A stretch of DNA of 64,000 nt from the NCBI RefSeq assembly GCF_013155375.1, contig NZ_JABJQY010000002.1, positions 620,001 to 684,000 of the forward strand, in the 5' to 3' direction. Shown here piece after piece: positions 53,287 through 62,018 of the stretch. Made by a program: the position numbers and the translations under genes. This DNA comes from Nocardioides sp. zg-1308. GTDB lineage: Bacteria > Actinomycetota > Actinomycetes > Propionibacteriales > Nocardioidaceae. Position 1 is the stretch's first letter; the number at the start of each line of letters is the position of its first letter. The notes below the pieces were generated by a model. The model had not been told where the DNA came from. It was given only the letters and a program-made list of their open reading frames with translations, and made no database searches.

Positions 53287-55034
53287 CCCCCGAGCTCACC
53301 GTGCTGGCCGCCGACACCGACGGCGTCAACGGCGTCGCCCTGGCCGTGCTGGTCGTGCTGTTCCTGATCGTCACCGTGGCCGGGTTCATGGCCAGCCGGT
53401 TCAAGCGCGCCGACTCGATGGAGTCGCTCGACGAGTGGGGCCTGGGCGGGCGCTCGTTCGGCACGTGGATCACGTGGTTCCTGCTCGGCGGCGACCTCTA
53501 CACGGCCTACACCTTCGTCGCGGTGCCGGCGGCGATGTTCGCCACCGGGGCGGTGGCCGGCTTCTTCGCGGTCCCCTACACGATCATCCTCTACCCGATC
53601 ATCTTCATCTTCATGGCGCGGCTGTGGTCGGTGAGCCACCGCCACGGCTACGTCACGCCGGCCGACTTCGTCCGCGGCAGGTACGACGACCGCGGGCTGT
53701 CGCTCGCCGTCGCGGTCACCGGCTTCGTGGCGACCATGCCCTACATCGCGCTGCAGCTCGTCGGCATCCAGGCGGTGCTCGAGGTCGTCGGGCTCGGTGG
53801 CGGCGACAACATCATCGCCAAGGACGCGCCGCTCTTCATCGCCTTCGCGGTGCTGGCGGCCTACACCTACTCCAGCGGCCTGCGCGCGCCGGCGGTGATC
53901 GCGTTCGTCAAGGACATCCTCATCTACCTCGTCATCATCGTCGCGGTCATCTACCTGCCCGGGCAGGTCGGCGGCTGGGAGGCGATCTTCGGGGCGGCCG
54001 AGGACAAGATGGACGCCAACAACGCGGCGGCGGTCGAGGCCGGGCTGAACCCGACCTCCTCGTTCGTGCCCGGCTCCGGTGCCTTCTGGGCGTACGCCAC
54101 CCTGGCGCTCGGCTCGGCCATGGCGCTGTTCATGTACCCGCACTCGGTGACCGCGTCGCTGTCGTCGAACTCGCGGAACACGATCCGCCGCAACGCCTCG
54201 ATCCTGCCGGCGTACTCCTTCGTGCTCGGCCTGCTGGCCCTGCTCGGCTGGGTCGCCATCGCGGCCGGCACGCAGCCGATCGGGCTCGACGGCGAGCCCA
54301 ACGCCCAGCTGGTGATCCCGCAGCTGTTCGAGGACATGTTCCCGTCGTGGTTCGCGGGCGTGGCCTTCGCCGCCATCGCGATCGGCGCGCTCGTGCCGGC
54401 CGCGATCATGTCGATCGCCGCGGCCAACACGTTCAGCCGCAACATCTACAAGGAGTGGATCAACAAGGGCGCCACCCCGGCCCAGGAGGCGAAGGTCTCA
54501 AAGCTGATGTCGCTGCTGGTCAAGGCCTTCGCCCTCGTGTTCGTCCTGACGCTCGACAAGCAGAACGCGATCAACTTCCAGCTCCTCGGCGGCATCTGGA
54601 TCATGCAGACGTTCCCGGCCATCGTGTTCAGCCTCTTCACCCGGTGGTTCCACCGCTACGGCCTGCTGCTCGGCTGGGCGGTCGGCCTCGTCTACGGGAC
54701 CGTCGAGGCCTACCAGGTCGTCAACCCGGTCACCGGCAAGCACTTCGGCGGCTCGACGGCCCTCATCCCGGGCATCGGCGAGCTCGGCTACATCGCCGTG
54801 ACGGCGTTCGTGCTCAACGTGGTCGTCGCCGTCGTGGTGACCGCAGTCATGCGCGCGATGAAGGTCTCCAACGGCCACGACGAGACCATCCCGTTCGACT
54901 ACTTCGCCGACGCGGACGACCCGCGCGTGCAGAAGGACCTCGTCGAGCACGACGCGGACGTCGCCACCGACGCCCGGGCGCCGCACCACGAGGCCGACGG
55001 CGACGACGTACCGGGCAGCACACCGGCCCGCTGA
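53283..55034 (+). CDS. SSS-family sodium:solute symporter (monocarboxylate-type)
   Basis: 583 residues with about 13 membrane segments. Early EWGLGGRSFGTWITWFLLGGDLYTAY and VTPADFVRGRYDDR are typical of the sodium/monocarboxylate (MctP/MctC-like) branch that pairs with DUF3311. Sodium-coupled uptake of an organic acid is inferred; the substrate is not fixed by sequence. The C-terminal 45 residues are acidic and cytoplasmic. Followed by a strong 13-bp-arm hairpin. Confidence 0.92.
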   Translation: MTPELTVLAADTDGVNGVALAVLVVLFLIVTVAGFMASRFKRADSMESLDEWGLGGRSFGTWITWFLLGGDLYTAYTFVAVPAAMFATGAVAGFFAVPYTIILYPIIFIFMARLWSVSHRHGYVTPADFVRGRYDDRGLSLAVAVTGFVATMPYIALQLVGIQAVLEVVGLGGGDNIIAKDAPLFIAFAVLAAYTYSSGLRAPAVIAFVKDILIYLVIIVAVIYLPGQVGGWEAIFGAAEDKMDANNAAAVEAGLNPTSSFVPGSGAFWAYATLALGSAMALFMYPHSVTASLSSNSRNTIRRNASILPAYSFVLGLLALLGWVAIAAGTQPIGLDGEPNAQLVIPQLFEDMFPSWFAGVAFAAIAIGALVPAAIMSIAAANTFSRNIYKEWINKGATPAQEAKVSKLMSLLVKAFALVFVLTLDKQNAINFQLLGGIWIMQTFPAIVFSLFTRWFHRYGLLLGWAVGLVYGTVEAYQVVNPVTGKHFGGSTALIPGIGELGYIAVTAFVLNVVVAVVVTAVMRAMKVSNGHDETIPFDYFADADDPRVQKDLVEHDADVATDARAPHHEADGDDVPGSTPAR

Positions 55035-55060
55035 CGCCGTACGACTCCACCGGGCGGTGG

Positions 55061-55096
55061 GTGAGGCAGGTTCTCGACGCGGGGAACCTGCCTCAC
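55061..55096 (+). terminator. Terminator of the symporter operon
   Basis: GTGAGGCAGGTTC (55061-55073) and GAACCTGCCTCAC (55084-55096) are perfect 13-bp arms with a 10-nt loop, 27 bp after the symporter stop. A strong intrinsic-type hairpin without U-tract. Confidence 0.75.
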
Positions 55097-55104
55097 GCCC
55101 CGCG

Positions 55105-55170
55105 CCCCCCGACCCCCCCCCGGGGGGGGGGGGGGTGCCCGTTACCCCCCGGGGGACCCCGCCCCCCCCC
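55105..55170. other. Long C and G homopolymer tracts
   Basis: A run of nine C (55113-55121) is followed immediately by 14 G (55122-55135), with further C6G5 (55145-55155) and C9 (55162-55170) runs. C9 and the first nine G form a perfect hairpin. The stretch is intergenic, between the symporter terminator and the second DHA2 exporter. It may be a true slippage-prone tract or an assembly or base-calling artefact. Confidence 0.9.
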
Positions 55171-55229
55171 ACCGCTGCCTGTCGGACGCCGGCGGAATCG
55201 ATGTCCGCGGCCCGGTGTTCACTGGGACC

Positions 55230-56741
55230 GTGACTGCGACCGACGCCCGAGGGACGACCGACCGGACCGACCAGACCAGCCCGTGGCCCGCCCTGGTGGC
55301 GCTGTGCATCGGGTTCTTCATGATCCTGGTCGACACCACGATCGTGACGGTCGCGACGCCGGCGATCATCGAGGACCTCCAGGCCGGGGTCAACGAGGTC
55401 GTGTGGGTGACCAGCGCCTACCTGCTCGCCTACGCCGTGCCCGTGCTGATCACCGGCCGGCTGGGCGACCGCTACGGCCCCAAGAACCTCTACCTCGTCG
55501 GCCTCGTCGTCTTCACCGTCGCCTCGCTGGCGTGCGGGCTCACCTCGACCATCGAGGGCCTGATCGTCGCGCGCGTCGCGCAGGGGCTCGGCGCGTCGAT
55601 GATGACGCCGCAGACGATGTCGGTGATCACCCGCATCTTCCCGATCGAGCGCCGCGGCTCCGCCATGGCGCTGTGGGGGGCCACCGCCGGTGTCGCGACC
55701 CTGGTCGGCCCGATCGCGGGCGGCGTCCTGGTCGACACGCTGGGCTGGGAGTGGATCTTCTTCGTCAACGTGCCGGTCGGCGTGGTCGCGTTCGCGCTCG
55801 CCTGGCGGCTGGTCCCGCGGCTGGAGACCAGCGACCACCGCTTCGACTGGCTCGGGGTCGCGCTCAGCGGCGCCGGCATGTTCCTGCTGGTCTTCGGCAT
55901 CCAGGAGGGCGAGCAGTACGACTGGTCGACGATCGTCGGGCCCATCACGGTGTGGTCGCTGATCGTCGCGGGCCTCGTGGTGCTGGCGCTCTTCGTGCTG
56001 TGGCAGGCGCGCAACCGTGCCGAGCCGCTGGTGCCGCTGAGCCTGTTCGCCGACCGCAACTTCTCGGTGTCCAACCTCGCGATCACGACCGTGTCGTTCG
56101 CCTTCACCGCGATGGGGTTCCCGCTGATGCTGTGGGCCCAGCTGGTGCGCGGCTACTCCCCCACCCAGGCGGGCCTGCTGCTCGCGCCGATGGCGATCAC
56201 CTCCATCCTGGCCGCACCCGTGGCCGGGCGGCTCACCGACCGGGTGCACCCGCGGGTGCTGACGCTCGGCGGGTTCGCCGGCCTCGGGGTGGCGCTGCTG
56301 GTCCTGCAGGCCGTCCTCACGCCCGACACCCCGCTGTGGCAGCTGGTCGCGGCGTTCGCGCTGATGGGCGTGGGCAGCTCGTTCCTCTGGGGCCCGCTGG
56401 CCACCACGGCCAACCGCAACCTGCCCCCGCAGCGTGCCGGCGCCGGCTCCGGGGTCTACAACGCGACGCGCCAGGTCGGGGCCGTCCTCGGCTCCGCCGC
56501 GATCGCGGTGCTCATCGACGCCCGCCTCGCGGCCAACGGGCTGACGTTCTCGCCCTCCGAGGGCTCGGCCGGTGGCGGCACGCTGCCGGCGCAGGTCGCC
56601 GAGCCGTTCACCGAGGCGATGGCGCAGTCACTGCTGCTCCTGCCGGCGGTGCTGCTGCTGGGCCTGCTGGCAGTGGTCTTCTTCGAGCGGCCCCGCCACT
56701 TCGCCGCGCGTCCGGGCACCAAGGAGACCTCCGCGGCCTGA
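55230..56741 (+). CDS. DHA2-family MFS exporter
   Basis: 503 residues from GTG 55230 (VTATDARGTTDR), preceded by GGGA; an in-frame GTG at 55215 is possible. About 14 membrane segments; LVDTTIVTVATPAI and GRLGDRYGPKN are the DHA2 motifs. It is similar in type to the exporter at 41844-43298 but clearly divergent. No regulator adjacent. Ends before a long bidirectional hairpin. Confidence 0.9.
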   Translation: MTATDARGTTDRTDQTSPWPALVALCIGFFMILVDTTIVTVATPAIIEDLQAGVNEVVWVTSAYLLAYAVPVLITGRLGDRYGPKNLYLVGLVVFTVASLACGLTSTIEGLIVARVAQGLGASMMTPQTMSVITRIFPIERRGSAMALWGATAGVATLVGPIAGGVLVDTLGWEWIFFVNVPVGVVAFALAWRLVPRLETSDHRFDWLGVALSGAGMFLLVFGIQEGEQYDWSTIVGPITVWSLIVAGLVVLALFVLWQARNRAEPLVPLSLFADRNFSVSNLAITTVSFAFTAMGFPLMLWAQLVRGYSPTQAGLLLAPMAITSILAAPVAGRLTDRVHPRVLTLGGFAGLGVALLVLQAVLTPDTPLWQLVAAFALMGVGSSFLWGPLATTANRNLPPQRAGAGSGVYNATRQVGAVLGSAAIAVLIDARLAANGLTFSPSEGSAGGGTLPAQVAEPFTEAMAQSLLLLPAVLLLGLLAVVFFERPRHFAARPGTKETSAA

Positions 56742-56748
56742 ACGCGAT

Positions 56749-56804
56749 CGAGCGGTGGCCCAGCCACGTTCCGCGCGAGTGGAACGTGGCCCGGCCACCG
56801 CTCG
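56749..56804. terminator. Bidirectional terminator between the exporter and fba
   Basis: Left arm 56749-56772 and right arm 56781-56804 pair over 24 bases with only a 2-base internal mismatch and an 8-nt loop. Cores CGAGCGGTGGCC and GCCACGTTCC are perfect. It lies in the convergent gap, suiting both transcripts. Confidence 0.8.
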
Positions 56805-56824
56805 GTCCGGGGTCCGGGCGGGAC

Positions 56825-57859
56825 TCAGCCCGCGAGCGAGGTCCCGGCGGAGCGCAGGTGCTGGCACGCCTCGACGATGCGCTCGGCCATGCCGGCCTCG
56901 GCGGCCTTGCCCCAGGCGCGCGGGTCGTAGGCCTTCTTGTTGCCGACCTCGCCGTCGACCTTCAGCACGCCGTCGTAGTTGGCGAACATGTGGGCCGCGA
57001 CGGGGCGGGTGAAGGCGTACTGCGTGTCGGTGTCGACGTTCATCTTCACCACGCCGAAGTCGACGGCGTCGCTGATCTCCTGAGCGGTCGAGCCGGACCC
57101 GCCGTGGAAGACCAGGTCGAAGGGCCGGTCGTCGGCGCCGCGGCCGAGCTCGGAGGCGGCGGCCTCCTGGGCGATCTTGAGGATCTCGGGGCGCAGCTTG
57201 ACGTTGCCCGGCTTGTAGACCCCGTGCACGTTGCCGAAGGTGAGCGCGGTCAGGTAGCGGCCGTTCTCGCCGGCGCCGAGAGCCTTGATCGTGGCGACCG
57301 CGTCCTCGGGGGTGGTGTAGAGCTGGTCGTTGATCTCGTTGGCGACGCCGTCCTCCTCGCCACCGACCACGCCGACCTCGATCTCGAGGATGATCCGCGC
57401 GGCCGCGCACTTGGCCAGCAGCTCCTCGGCGATCTGGAGGTTCTCCTCCAGCGGCACCGCGGAGCCGTCCCACATGTGCGACTGGAAGAGCGGCGCCTCG
57501 CCGCGGGCGACCCGCTCGGCGGAGATGTCGAGCAGCGGGCGCACAAAGCCGTCGAGCTTGCCCTGCGGGCAGTGGTCGGTGTGCAGCGCGATGTTGACGG
57601 GGTAGTTCTTGGCGACCTCGGCGGCGTAGGCGGCGAAGGCGACCGAGCCGCTGACCATGTCCTTGACCGACGGCCCGGAGAGGTACTCCGCACCACCGGT
57701 GCTGACCTGGATGATCCCGTCGGAGTCGGCGTCGGCGAAGCCCTTCAGCGCGGCGTTGAGGGTCTGGGAGGACGACACGTTGATGGCCGGGTAGGCGAAG
57801 GACTTCGACTTCGCGGCGTCCAGCATCTGCGCGTACACCTCGGGGGTGGCGATGGGCAT
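56825..57859 (-). CDS. fba: Class II fructose-bisphosphate aldolase
   Basis: 344 residues. Zinc-dependent cleavage of fructose-1,6-bisphosphate in glycolysis and gluconeogenesis. ALHTDHCPQ holds catalytic Asp95 and zinc ligand His96; further ligands fall in FGNVHGVY and VFHGGSGS. Length fits the class IIA (FbaA) enzymes of actinobacteria. ATG 57859 with a GGAGAT-like ribosome site. Monocistronic. Confidence 0.96.
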   Translation of the reverse strand: MPIATPEVYAQMLDAAKSKSFAYPAINVSSSQTLNAALKGFADADSDGIIQVSTGGAEYLSGPSVKDMVSGSVAFAAYAAEVAKNYPVNIALHTDHCPQGKLDGFVRPLLDISAERVARGEAPLFQSHMWDGSAVPLEENLQIAEELLAKCAAARIILEIEVGVVGGEEDGVANEINDQLYTTPEDAVATIKALGAGENGRYLTALTFGNVHGVYKPGNVKLRPEILKIAQEAAASELGRGADDRPFDLVFHGGSGSTAQEISDAVDFGVVKMNVDTDTQYAFTRPVAAHMFANYDGVLKVDGEVGNKKAYDPRAWGKAAEAGMAERIVEACQHLRSAGTSLAG

Positions 57860-57981
57860 CGGGAGATCTCCTCGTGAGCGGCTCGTACGGTCCGGCAGGC
57901 GCTGACAACCCTAGTGGCTACCGGCCAGTCGCGATCCTCGCCCGACGGCGTCTCACCACGTGACGACCGGCCGGTCGCGGC

Positions 57982-58683
57982 CTACCCCCGCCAGGCGTCA
58001 TCGCCACCGAGGTCGGCGTGGGCGCGCACCCAGCCGTGCATCGCGATGGCCGCGGCCGCGCTGGCGTTGATCGAGCGGGTGGAGCCGAACTGCGCGATCG
58101 AGAAGGTGGCGTCGCAGACCTCCCGCGCGGTGGTGGAGAGCCCCGGCCCCTCCTGCCCGAACAGGAAGCACACCCGCCGCGGCAGCTCCATCGTCTCGAG
58201 GTGCAGCGACCCGGGCAGGTTGTCGATGCCGAGCAGCCGCATGGGCTCGCCGTCGGGCGTCGGCAGGTCGTGGAGGTACGCCGCCAGGCCGGCGGCGTCG
58301 GCGTGGTGGCGGACGTGCTGGTAGCGGTCGGTGACCATCGCCCCGCGCCGGTTCCACCGCCGGTTGCCGACGATGTGGACCTCGGCGGCGAGGAAGGCGT
58401 TGGCGGTGCGGACGATCGTGCCGATGTTGAAGTCGTGCTGCCAGTTCTCGATCGCGACGTGGAAGTCGTGCCGCCGGGTGTCGAGGTCGGCGACGATCGC
58501 CTCGAGCGTCCAGTAGCGGTAGCGGTCGACGACGTTGCGCCGGTCCCCGTCGCGCAGCAGCTCGGGGTCCCAGTGCGCGCCTTCCGGCCACGGGCCCTCC
58601 CACGGCCCCAGCCCGACCTCGGGCGGGCCGTGCGGCATCGGGTCGTACGGCGCCCGCTCCTCGTCGCCGGATCCTGGCTGCAT
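57982..58683 (-). CDS. SpoU/TrmH-family RNA methyltransferase
   Basis: 233 residues. 2'-O-ribose methylation of tRNA or rRNA using S-adenosylmethionine bound in a knotted fold. The three SpoU motifs are present: FNIGTIVRTANAF (N86, R92), FLFGQEGPGLS (173-183) and SIAQFGSTRSINASAAAAIA (with N206). An N-terminal 45-residue polar extension lacks similarity. Target nucleotide unknown. Start ATG 58683. Confidence 0.93.
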   Translation of the reverse strand: MQPGSGDEERAPYDPMPHGPPEVGLGPWEGPWPEGAHWDPELLRDGDRRNVVDRYRYWTLEAIVADLDTRRHDFHVAIENWQHDFNIGTIVRTANAFLAAEVHIVGNRRWNRRGAMVTDRYQHVRHHADAAGLAAYLHDLPTPDGEPMRLLGIDNLPGSLHLETMELPRRVCFLFGQEGPGLSTTAREVCDATFSIAQFGSTRSINASAAAAIAMHGWVRAHADLGGDDAWRG

Positions 58684-58735
58684 GGGAGCACCCTAGGCAG
58701 GCCCGGACGGGGCGCCGCTGGCTAGGGTGGCGCCC

Positions 58736-59482
58736 GTGAGCGCACTGGGGGACCTGCCTGCCGTCGTACTGCCGATGCTCCTCGGCATCGACTGGATGGA
58801 CCCCAACTGGCTCCTGGACCGCTTCGGCGCCGAGCTCTTCTGGATCAGCCTGGCCATCGTCTTCATCGAGTGCGGGCTGTTCTTCCCGGTCCTGCCCGGC
58901 GACACGCTCCTGTTCGCGCTCGGCCTCTTCATCGCGACCGAACAGCTCGACCTCGTCCCGGGACCGGCCTTCGCCGAGCTCCTGGTCGTGATGGCCGCGC
59001 TCGTCGCGGCCGGCTTCCTCGGCAACGTCGTCGGCTACGAGATCGGCCGCAAGCTCGGACCACCGCTCTACGAGCGCGACGGCAGGATCATCAAGCGCAA
59101 GTACTTCGACCAGACGACGGCGTTCTTCGACCGCCACGGCAACAAGGCGCTGGTCATCGGCCGCTTCGTCCCGTTCGTGCGCACCTACATCACCGTCGTG
59201 GCCGGGGTGACCCGGATGGACCGGCGCCGCTTCTTCCTGTGGAGCCTGGTCGGCGCGCTGCTGTGGGTGGCGTCCATCTGCCTGCTCGGCTTCTTCCTCG
59301 GCGACGCGTTCCCGGCCCTCGGCGAGAGCATCGACAAGCTGATCATCGCGATCCTGGCGTTCTCCGTCGTGCCGATCGCCATCGAGTGGGTACGCCACCG
59401 GCGCACCCACGCACCGGGCGCCGAGATCGGCCCCCACGACGGCGGGCCGGACCGCGACATCACGGGCCGCGACCTGGACTGA
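58736..59482 (+). CDS. DedA family membrane protein
   Basis: 248 residues from GTG 58736, with AGGGTGG upstream; an in-frame GTG lies at 58727. Hallmark DedA segments FIECGLFFPVLPGDTLLF, GFLGNVVGYEIGRKLG and ALVIGRFVPFVRTYITVVAG. DedA proteins act in lipid flipping and membrane homeostasis. C-terminal 30 residues are acidic and cytoplasmic. Converges on pyrE. Confidence 0.93.
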   Translation: MSALGDLPAVVLPMLLGIDWMDPNWLLDRFGAELFWISLAIVFIECGLFFPVLPGDTLLFALGLFIATEQLDLVPGPAFAELLVVMAALVAAGFLGNVVGYEIGRKLGPPLYERDGRIIKRKYFDQTTAFFDRHGNKALVIGRFVPFVRTYITVVAGVTRMDRRRFFLWSLVGALLWVASICLLGFFLGDAFPALGESIDKLIIAILAFSVVPIAIEWVRHRRTHAPGAEIGPHDGGPDRDITGRDLD

Positions 59483-59516
59483 CCGGCCAGCCCTGCCCGC
59501 GTGCGGGGCGGCCCCG

Positions 59517-60044
59517 TCAGCGGTGGACGGAGTCCAGGTCCGCGCGGGTGAGGACGGAGCGGACCTCCAGGCCGACGTCGGCCAGGGGGTCCTCGCCGGC
59601 CGGTGAGCGGTCGATGGCGCAGACGACCACCTCGACCGTCGCGCCGGCGTCGCGCAGCGCGCGGGTCGCGTCGCGCACGGCACCGCCCGTGGTGATGACG
59701 TCCTCGATGACGGTGATGCGGCGGCCCGCCACGTCCGGGCCCTCGGCGAGCTTGCAGGTGCCGTACTCCTTGGCCTGCTTGCGCACGAAGAGCGCCGGCA
59801 GCCCGGACTTGGCCGACACCATGGTGGCGATCGGGATGCCGCCCAGCTCGAGTCCGCCGAGCAGCTCGGTGTCCGGCGGCAGCAGGTCGAGCATCCGTGT
59901 GGCGACGCGGTCGAGCAGCGCCGGCTGGGCCTCGAAGAGGTACTTGTCGAAGTAGGTGTCGGCGACCTGTCCCGACCTGAGGGTGAACTCCCCGGTCAGG
60001 CGGCAGGCCGCGTCGATGTCGCGTGCGAGCGTCTCGTCAACCAC
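59517..60044 (-). CDS. pyrE: Orotate phosphoribosyltransferase PyrE
   Basis: 175 residues. Converts orotate and PRPP to OMP in pyrimidine synthesis. The PRPP-binding motif ITVIEDVITTGGAV spans 110-123, and SGQVADTYFDKYLFE near the start is typical. GTG start at 60044. Monocistronic or cotranscribed with the sortase gene 34 bp upstream. Confidence 0.95.
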   Translation of the reverse strand: MVDETLARDIDAACRLTGEFTLRSGQVADTYFDKYLFEAQPALLDRVATRMLDLLPPDTELLGGLELGGIPIATMVSAKSGLPALFVRKQAKEYGTCKLAEGPDVAGRRITVIEDVITTGGAVRDATRALRDAGATVEVVVCAIDRSPAGEDPLADVGLEVRSVLTRADLDSVHR

Positions 60045-60078
60045 GCCCGCAGCCTAGCGACGCGGCCCGTCGCCGGCG

Positions 60079-60768
60079 TCACCGTCCGGTCGGCTCCCGC
60101 GACGCCAGGTGGCCGAACGCCACCAGCCGGTCGTCGGTGTGGAACAGCTCCGAGCAGGTGGTGACGGTGATGAGCCGCTGGCCCGGACGCTGCTCGGGCT
60201 GCACACCGCCCTCGGGGTTCGCAGGGAGGTCGTCGAGCACCCAGCCCGCGGTGAACGGCACCGTCAGGTCGTCGCCGCCCGTGTCGAGGACGTAGCGGTA
60301 GGTCCACCGCGGGGTCTCGACCAGCACCTCGTCGCCGGGCTCGAGCTCGGGCATGTCGCGCAGCGGCTCGCCGTGCGTGACCCGATGGGCGGCGATCGCG
60401 AAGTTGCCGAGGCCCCCGGCGGCCGCCGCGTCCGTGAAGCGGCCGAAGCCCGCCGCGAGCACCTCGTCGTCCGTCCCCTCGAGCAGCGGCACGGCGTAGT
60501 CCTCGCCGAAGCGCGGGATCCGCACGATCGCCGTCATCGCGCCGTGCTCGGTGAAGGTGACCTCCTGCGCCGGTGCGGTCCCGTCGACCTCGGCGGCCCG
60601 GTCCCACTCACGCCGGGCACCCTCGACCAGGTCGCGGTGGGTGCGCTGCGCGACGACGTTGGTCCCCCACACCTGCCACGCCACCCAGCCCCCGAGCACC
60701 AGCCCGGCCACGACCAGCACCGCACCCAGCACCCCCGTCCAGCGGGCTCGGGCGGAGGCTGCGGACAT
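60079..60768 (-). CDS. srtE: Class E sortase (catalytically intact)
   Basis: 229 residues. One N-terminal membrane helix (about 12-35) and an extracellular sortase barrel with complete catalytic set: His128 in AAHRVTHG, Cys205 in TVTTCSE, Arg214 in TDDRLVAFG. Anchors wall proteins to peptidoglycan, probably at LAXTG-type signals. Start ATG 60768. No substrate gene is adjacent. It contrasts with the dead sortase-fold protein at 2632-3567. Confidence 0.93.
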   Translation of the reverse strand: MSAASARARWTGVLGAVLVVAGLVLGGWVAWQVWGTNVVAQRTHRDLVEGARREWDRAAEVDGTAPAQEVTFTEHGAMTAIVRIPRFGEDYAVPLLEGTDDEVLAAGFGRFTDAAAAGGLGNFAIAAHRVTHGEPLRDMPELEPGDEVLVETPRWTYRYVLDTGGDDLTVPFTAGWVLDDLPANPEGGVQPEQRPGQRLITVTTCSELFHTDDRLVAFGHLASREPTGR

Positions 60769-60820
60769 GCCCCGAGTCTGCCCCACGGGGACGGCACGGC
60801 GCCGGGCTAGCCTCGGGTGC

Positions 60821-61996
60821 ATGTCCGTCGTCGCCCGCCGCCTCGCCCACGTCCCGCCGACCGTCTTCAGCGAGATGTCCGCGCTCGCGGTGCGCACCGG
60901 CGCCCTCAACCTCGGCCAGGGCTTCCCCGACGTGGACGGTCCGGCGTCCGTGGTCGCCGCCGCCGAGGCGGCGCTGGAGGCGGGCGCCAACCAGTACGCA
61001 CCGGGCATCGGCATCCCGTCCCTGCGCGGCGCCATCGCGCGCCACCAGCAGCGCCACTACGGTCTCGACGTCGACCCCGACCGCGAGGTGGTCGTGACGA
61101 CGGGGTGCACCGAGGCCGTCGCGGCGGCGCTGCTCGGCCTCGTCGACCCCGGCGACGAGGTGGTCGTGCTCGAGCCCTACTACGACTCGTACGTCGCCAT
61201 GCTCGACGTGTGCGGCGCCGTCCGCCGCCCGGTCACGCTGCGCGCCCCGGACTTCCGACCGGACCTCGACGAGCTGCGGGCGGTGGTGGGCGACCGGACG
61301 AAGGCGATCCTCCTCAACACCCCGCACAACCCCACCGGCACCGTCCTCACCCGCGAGGAGCTGCAGGTCGTGGCCGACCTCGCGATCGAGCACGACGTCC
61401 TCGTGCTGACCGACGAGGTCTACGAGCACCTCGTCTTCGACGACGCCCGCTCCCCGGAGGGACACGTCCCGATCGCCACGCTGCCGGGGATGTGGCACCG
61501 CACGCTGACGCTGTCCAGCGCGGGCAAGTCGTACTCGTTCACCGGCTGGAAGGTCGGCTGGGCCACCGGACCCGCGCCCCTGGTGCAGGCGCTGCTCGCG
61601 GCCAAGCAGTGGCTCACCTTCACCTCCGGTGCGCCGCTGCAGCCCGCGGTCGCGCACGCCCTCGACCACGAGCCCGACTGGCCGCGGACGCTCGCCCGCG
61701 ACCTCCAGGCCCGGCGCGACCTGCTGTGCGACGGGCTCGCCGCTGCCGGGCTCACGCCGCGGGTGCCCGAGGGCACCTACTTCGCGACCACCGACATCTC
61801 CCACCTCGGGTGGGCCGACGGGCGCGAGTTCTGCCTGGCCCTGCCCGAGCGCGCCGGTGTCGTCGCGATCCCCACGCAGGGGTTCTACGACGACACCGAG
61901 GCCGGGCGCCAGCTGGTGCGCTGGGCGTTCTGCAAGGAGCCCGACGTGATCCGGGAGGGCGTACGCCGGCTGGGCGAGGCCGAGCTGGCCCGCTGA
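60821..61996 (+). CDS. Class I/II pyridoxal-phosphate aminotransferase
   Basis: 391 residues. PLP lysine K236 in SSAGKSYSFTGWK, with Asn170 (NTPHNPTG), Asp198 and Tyr201 (TDEVYEHLVF) binding the cofactor. Best fits the YbdL/kynurenine or succinyl-DAP (DapC) aminotransferase group (LGQGFPDVDGP near the start). Cytosolic amino transfer between an amino acid and a 2-oxo acid; the exact substrate is open. ATG 60821. Confidence 0.92.
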   Translation: MSVVARRLAHVPPTVFSEMSALAVRTGALNLGQGFPDVDGPASVVAAAEAALEAGANQYAPGIGIPSLRGAIARHQQRHYGLDVDPDREVVVTTGCTEAVAAALLGLVDPGDEVVVLEPYYDSYVAMLDVCGAVRRPVTLRAPDFRPDLDELRAVVGDRTKAILLNTPHNPTGTVLTREELQVVADLAIEHDVLVLTDEVYEHLVFDDARSPEGHVPIATLPGMWHRTLTLSSAGKSYSFTGWKVGWATGPAPLVQALLAAKQWLTFTSGAPLQPAVAHALDHEPDWPRTLARDLQARRDLLCDGLAAAGLTPRVPEGTYFATTDISHLGWADGREFCLALPERAGVVAIPTQGFYDDTEAGRQLVRWAFCKEPDVIREGVRRLGEAELAR

Positions 61997-62018
61997 GCGG
62001 ACCGGCGGACCGGGCGCG

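Noticed and set aside
55113-55135. C9G14 run as the terminator of the symporter gene
   Set aside because: A better looped 13-bp-arm hairpin lies closer to the stop at 55061-55096, and the homopolymer may be an artefact.
53273-57877. Plus-strand open frame of about 1500 codons spanning the symporter, exporter and fba
   Set aside because: It runs out of frame through three recognisable genes and two terminators; composition is Arg/Gly/Pro-rich.
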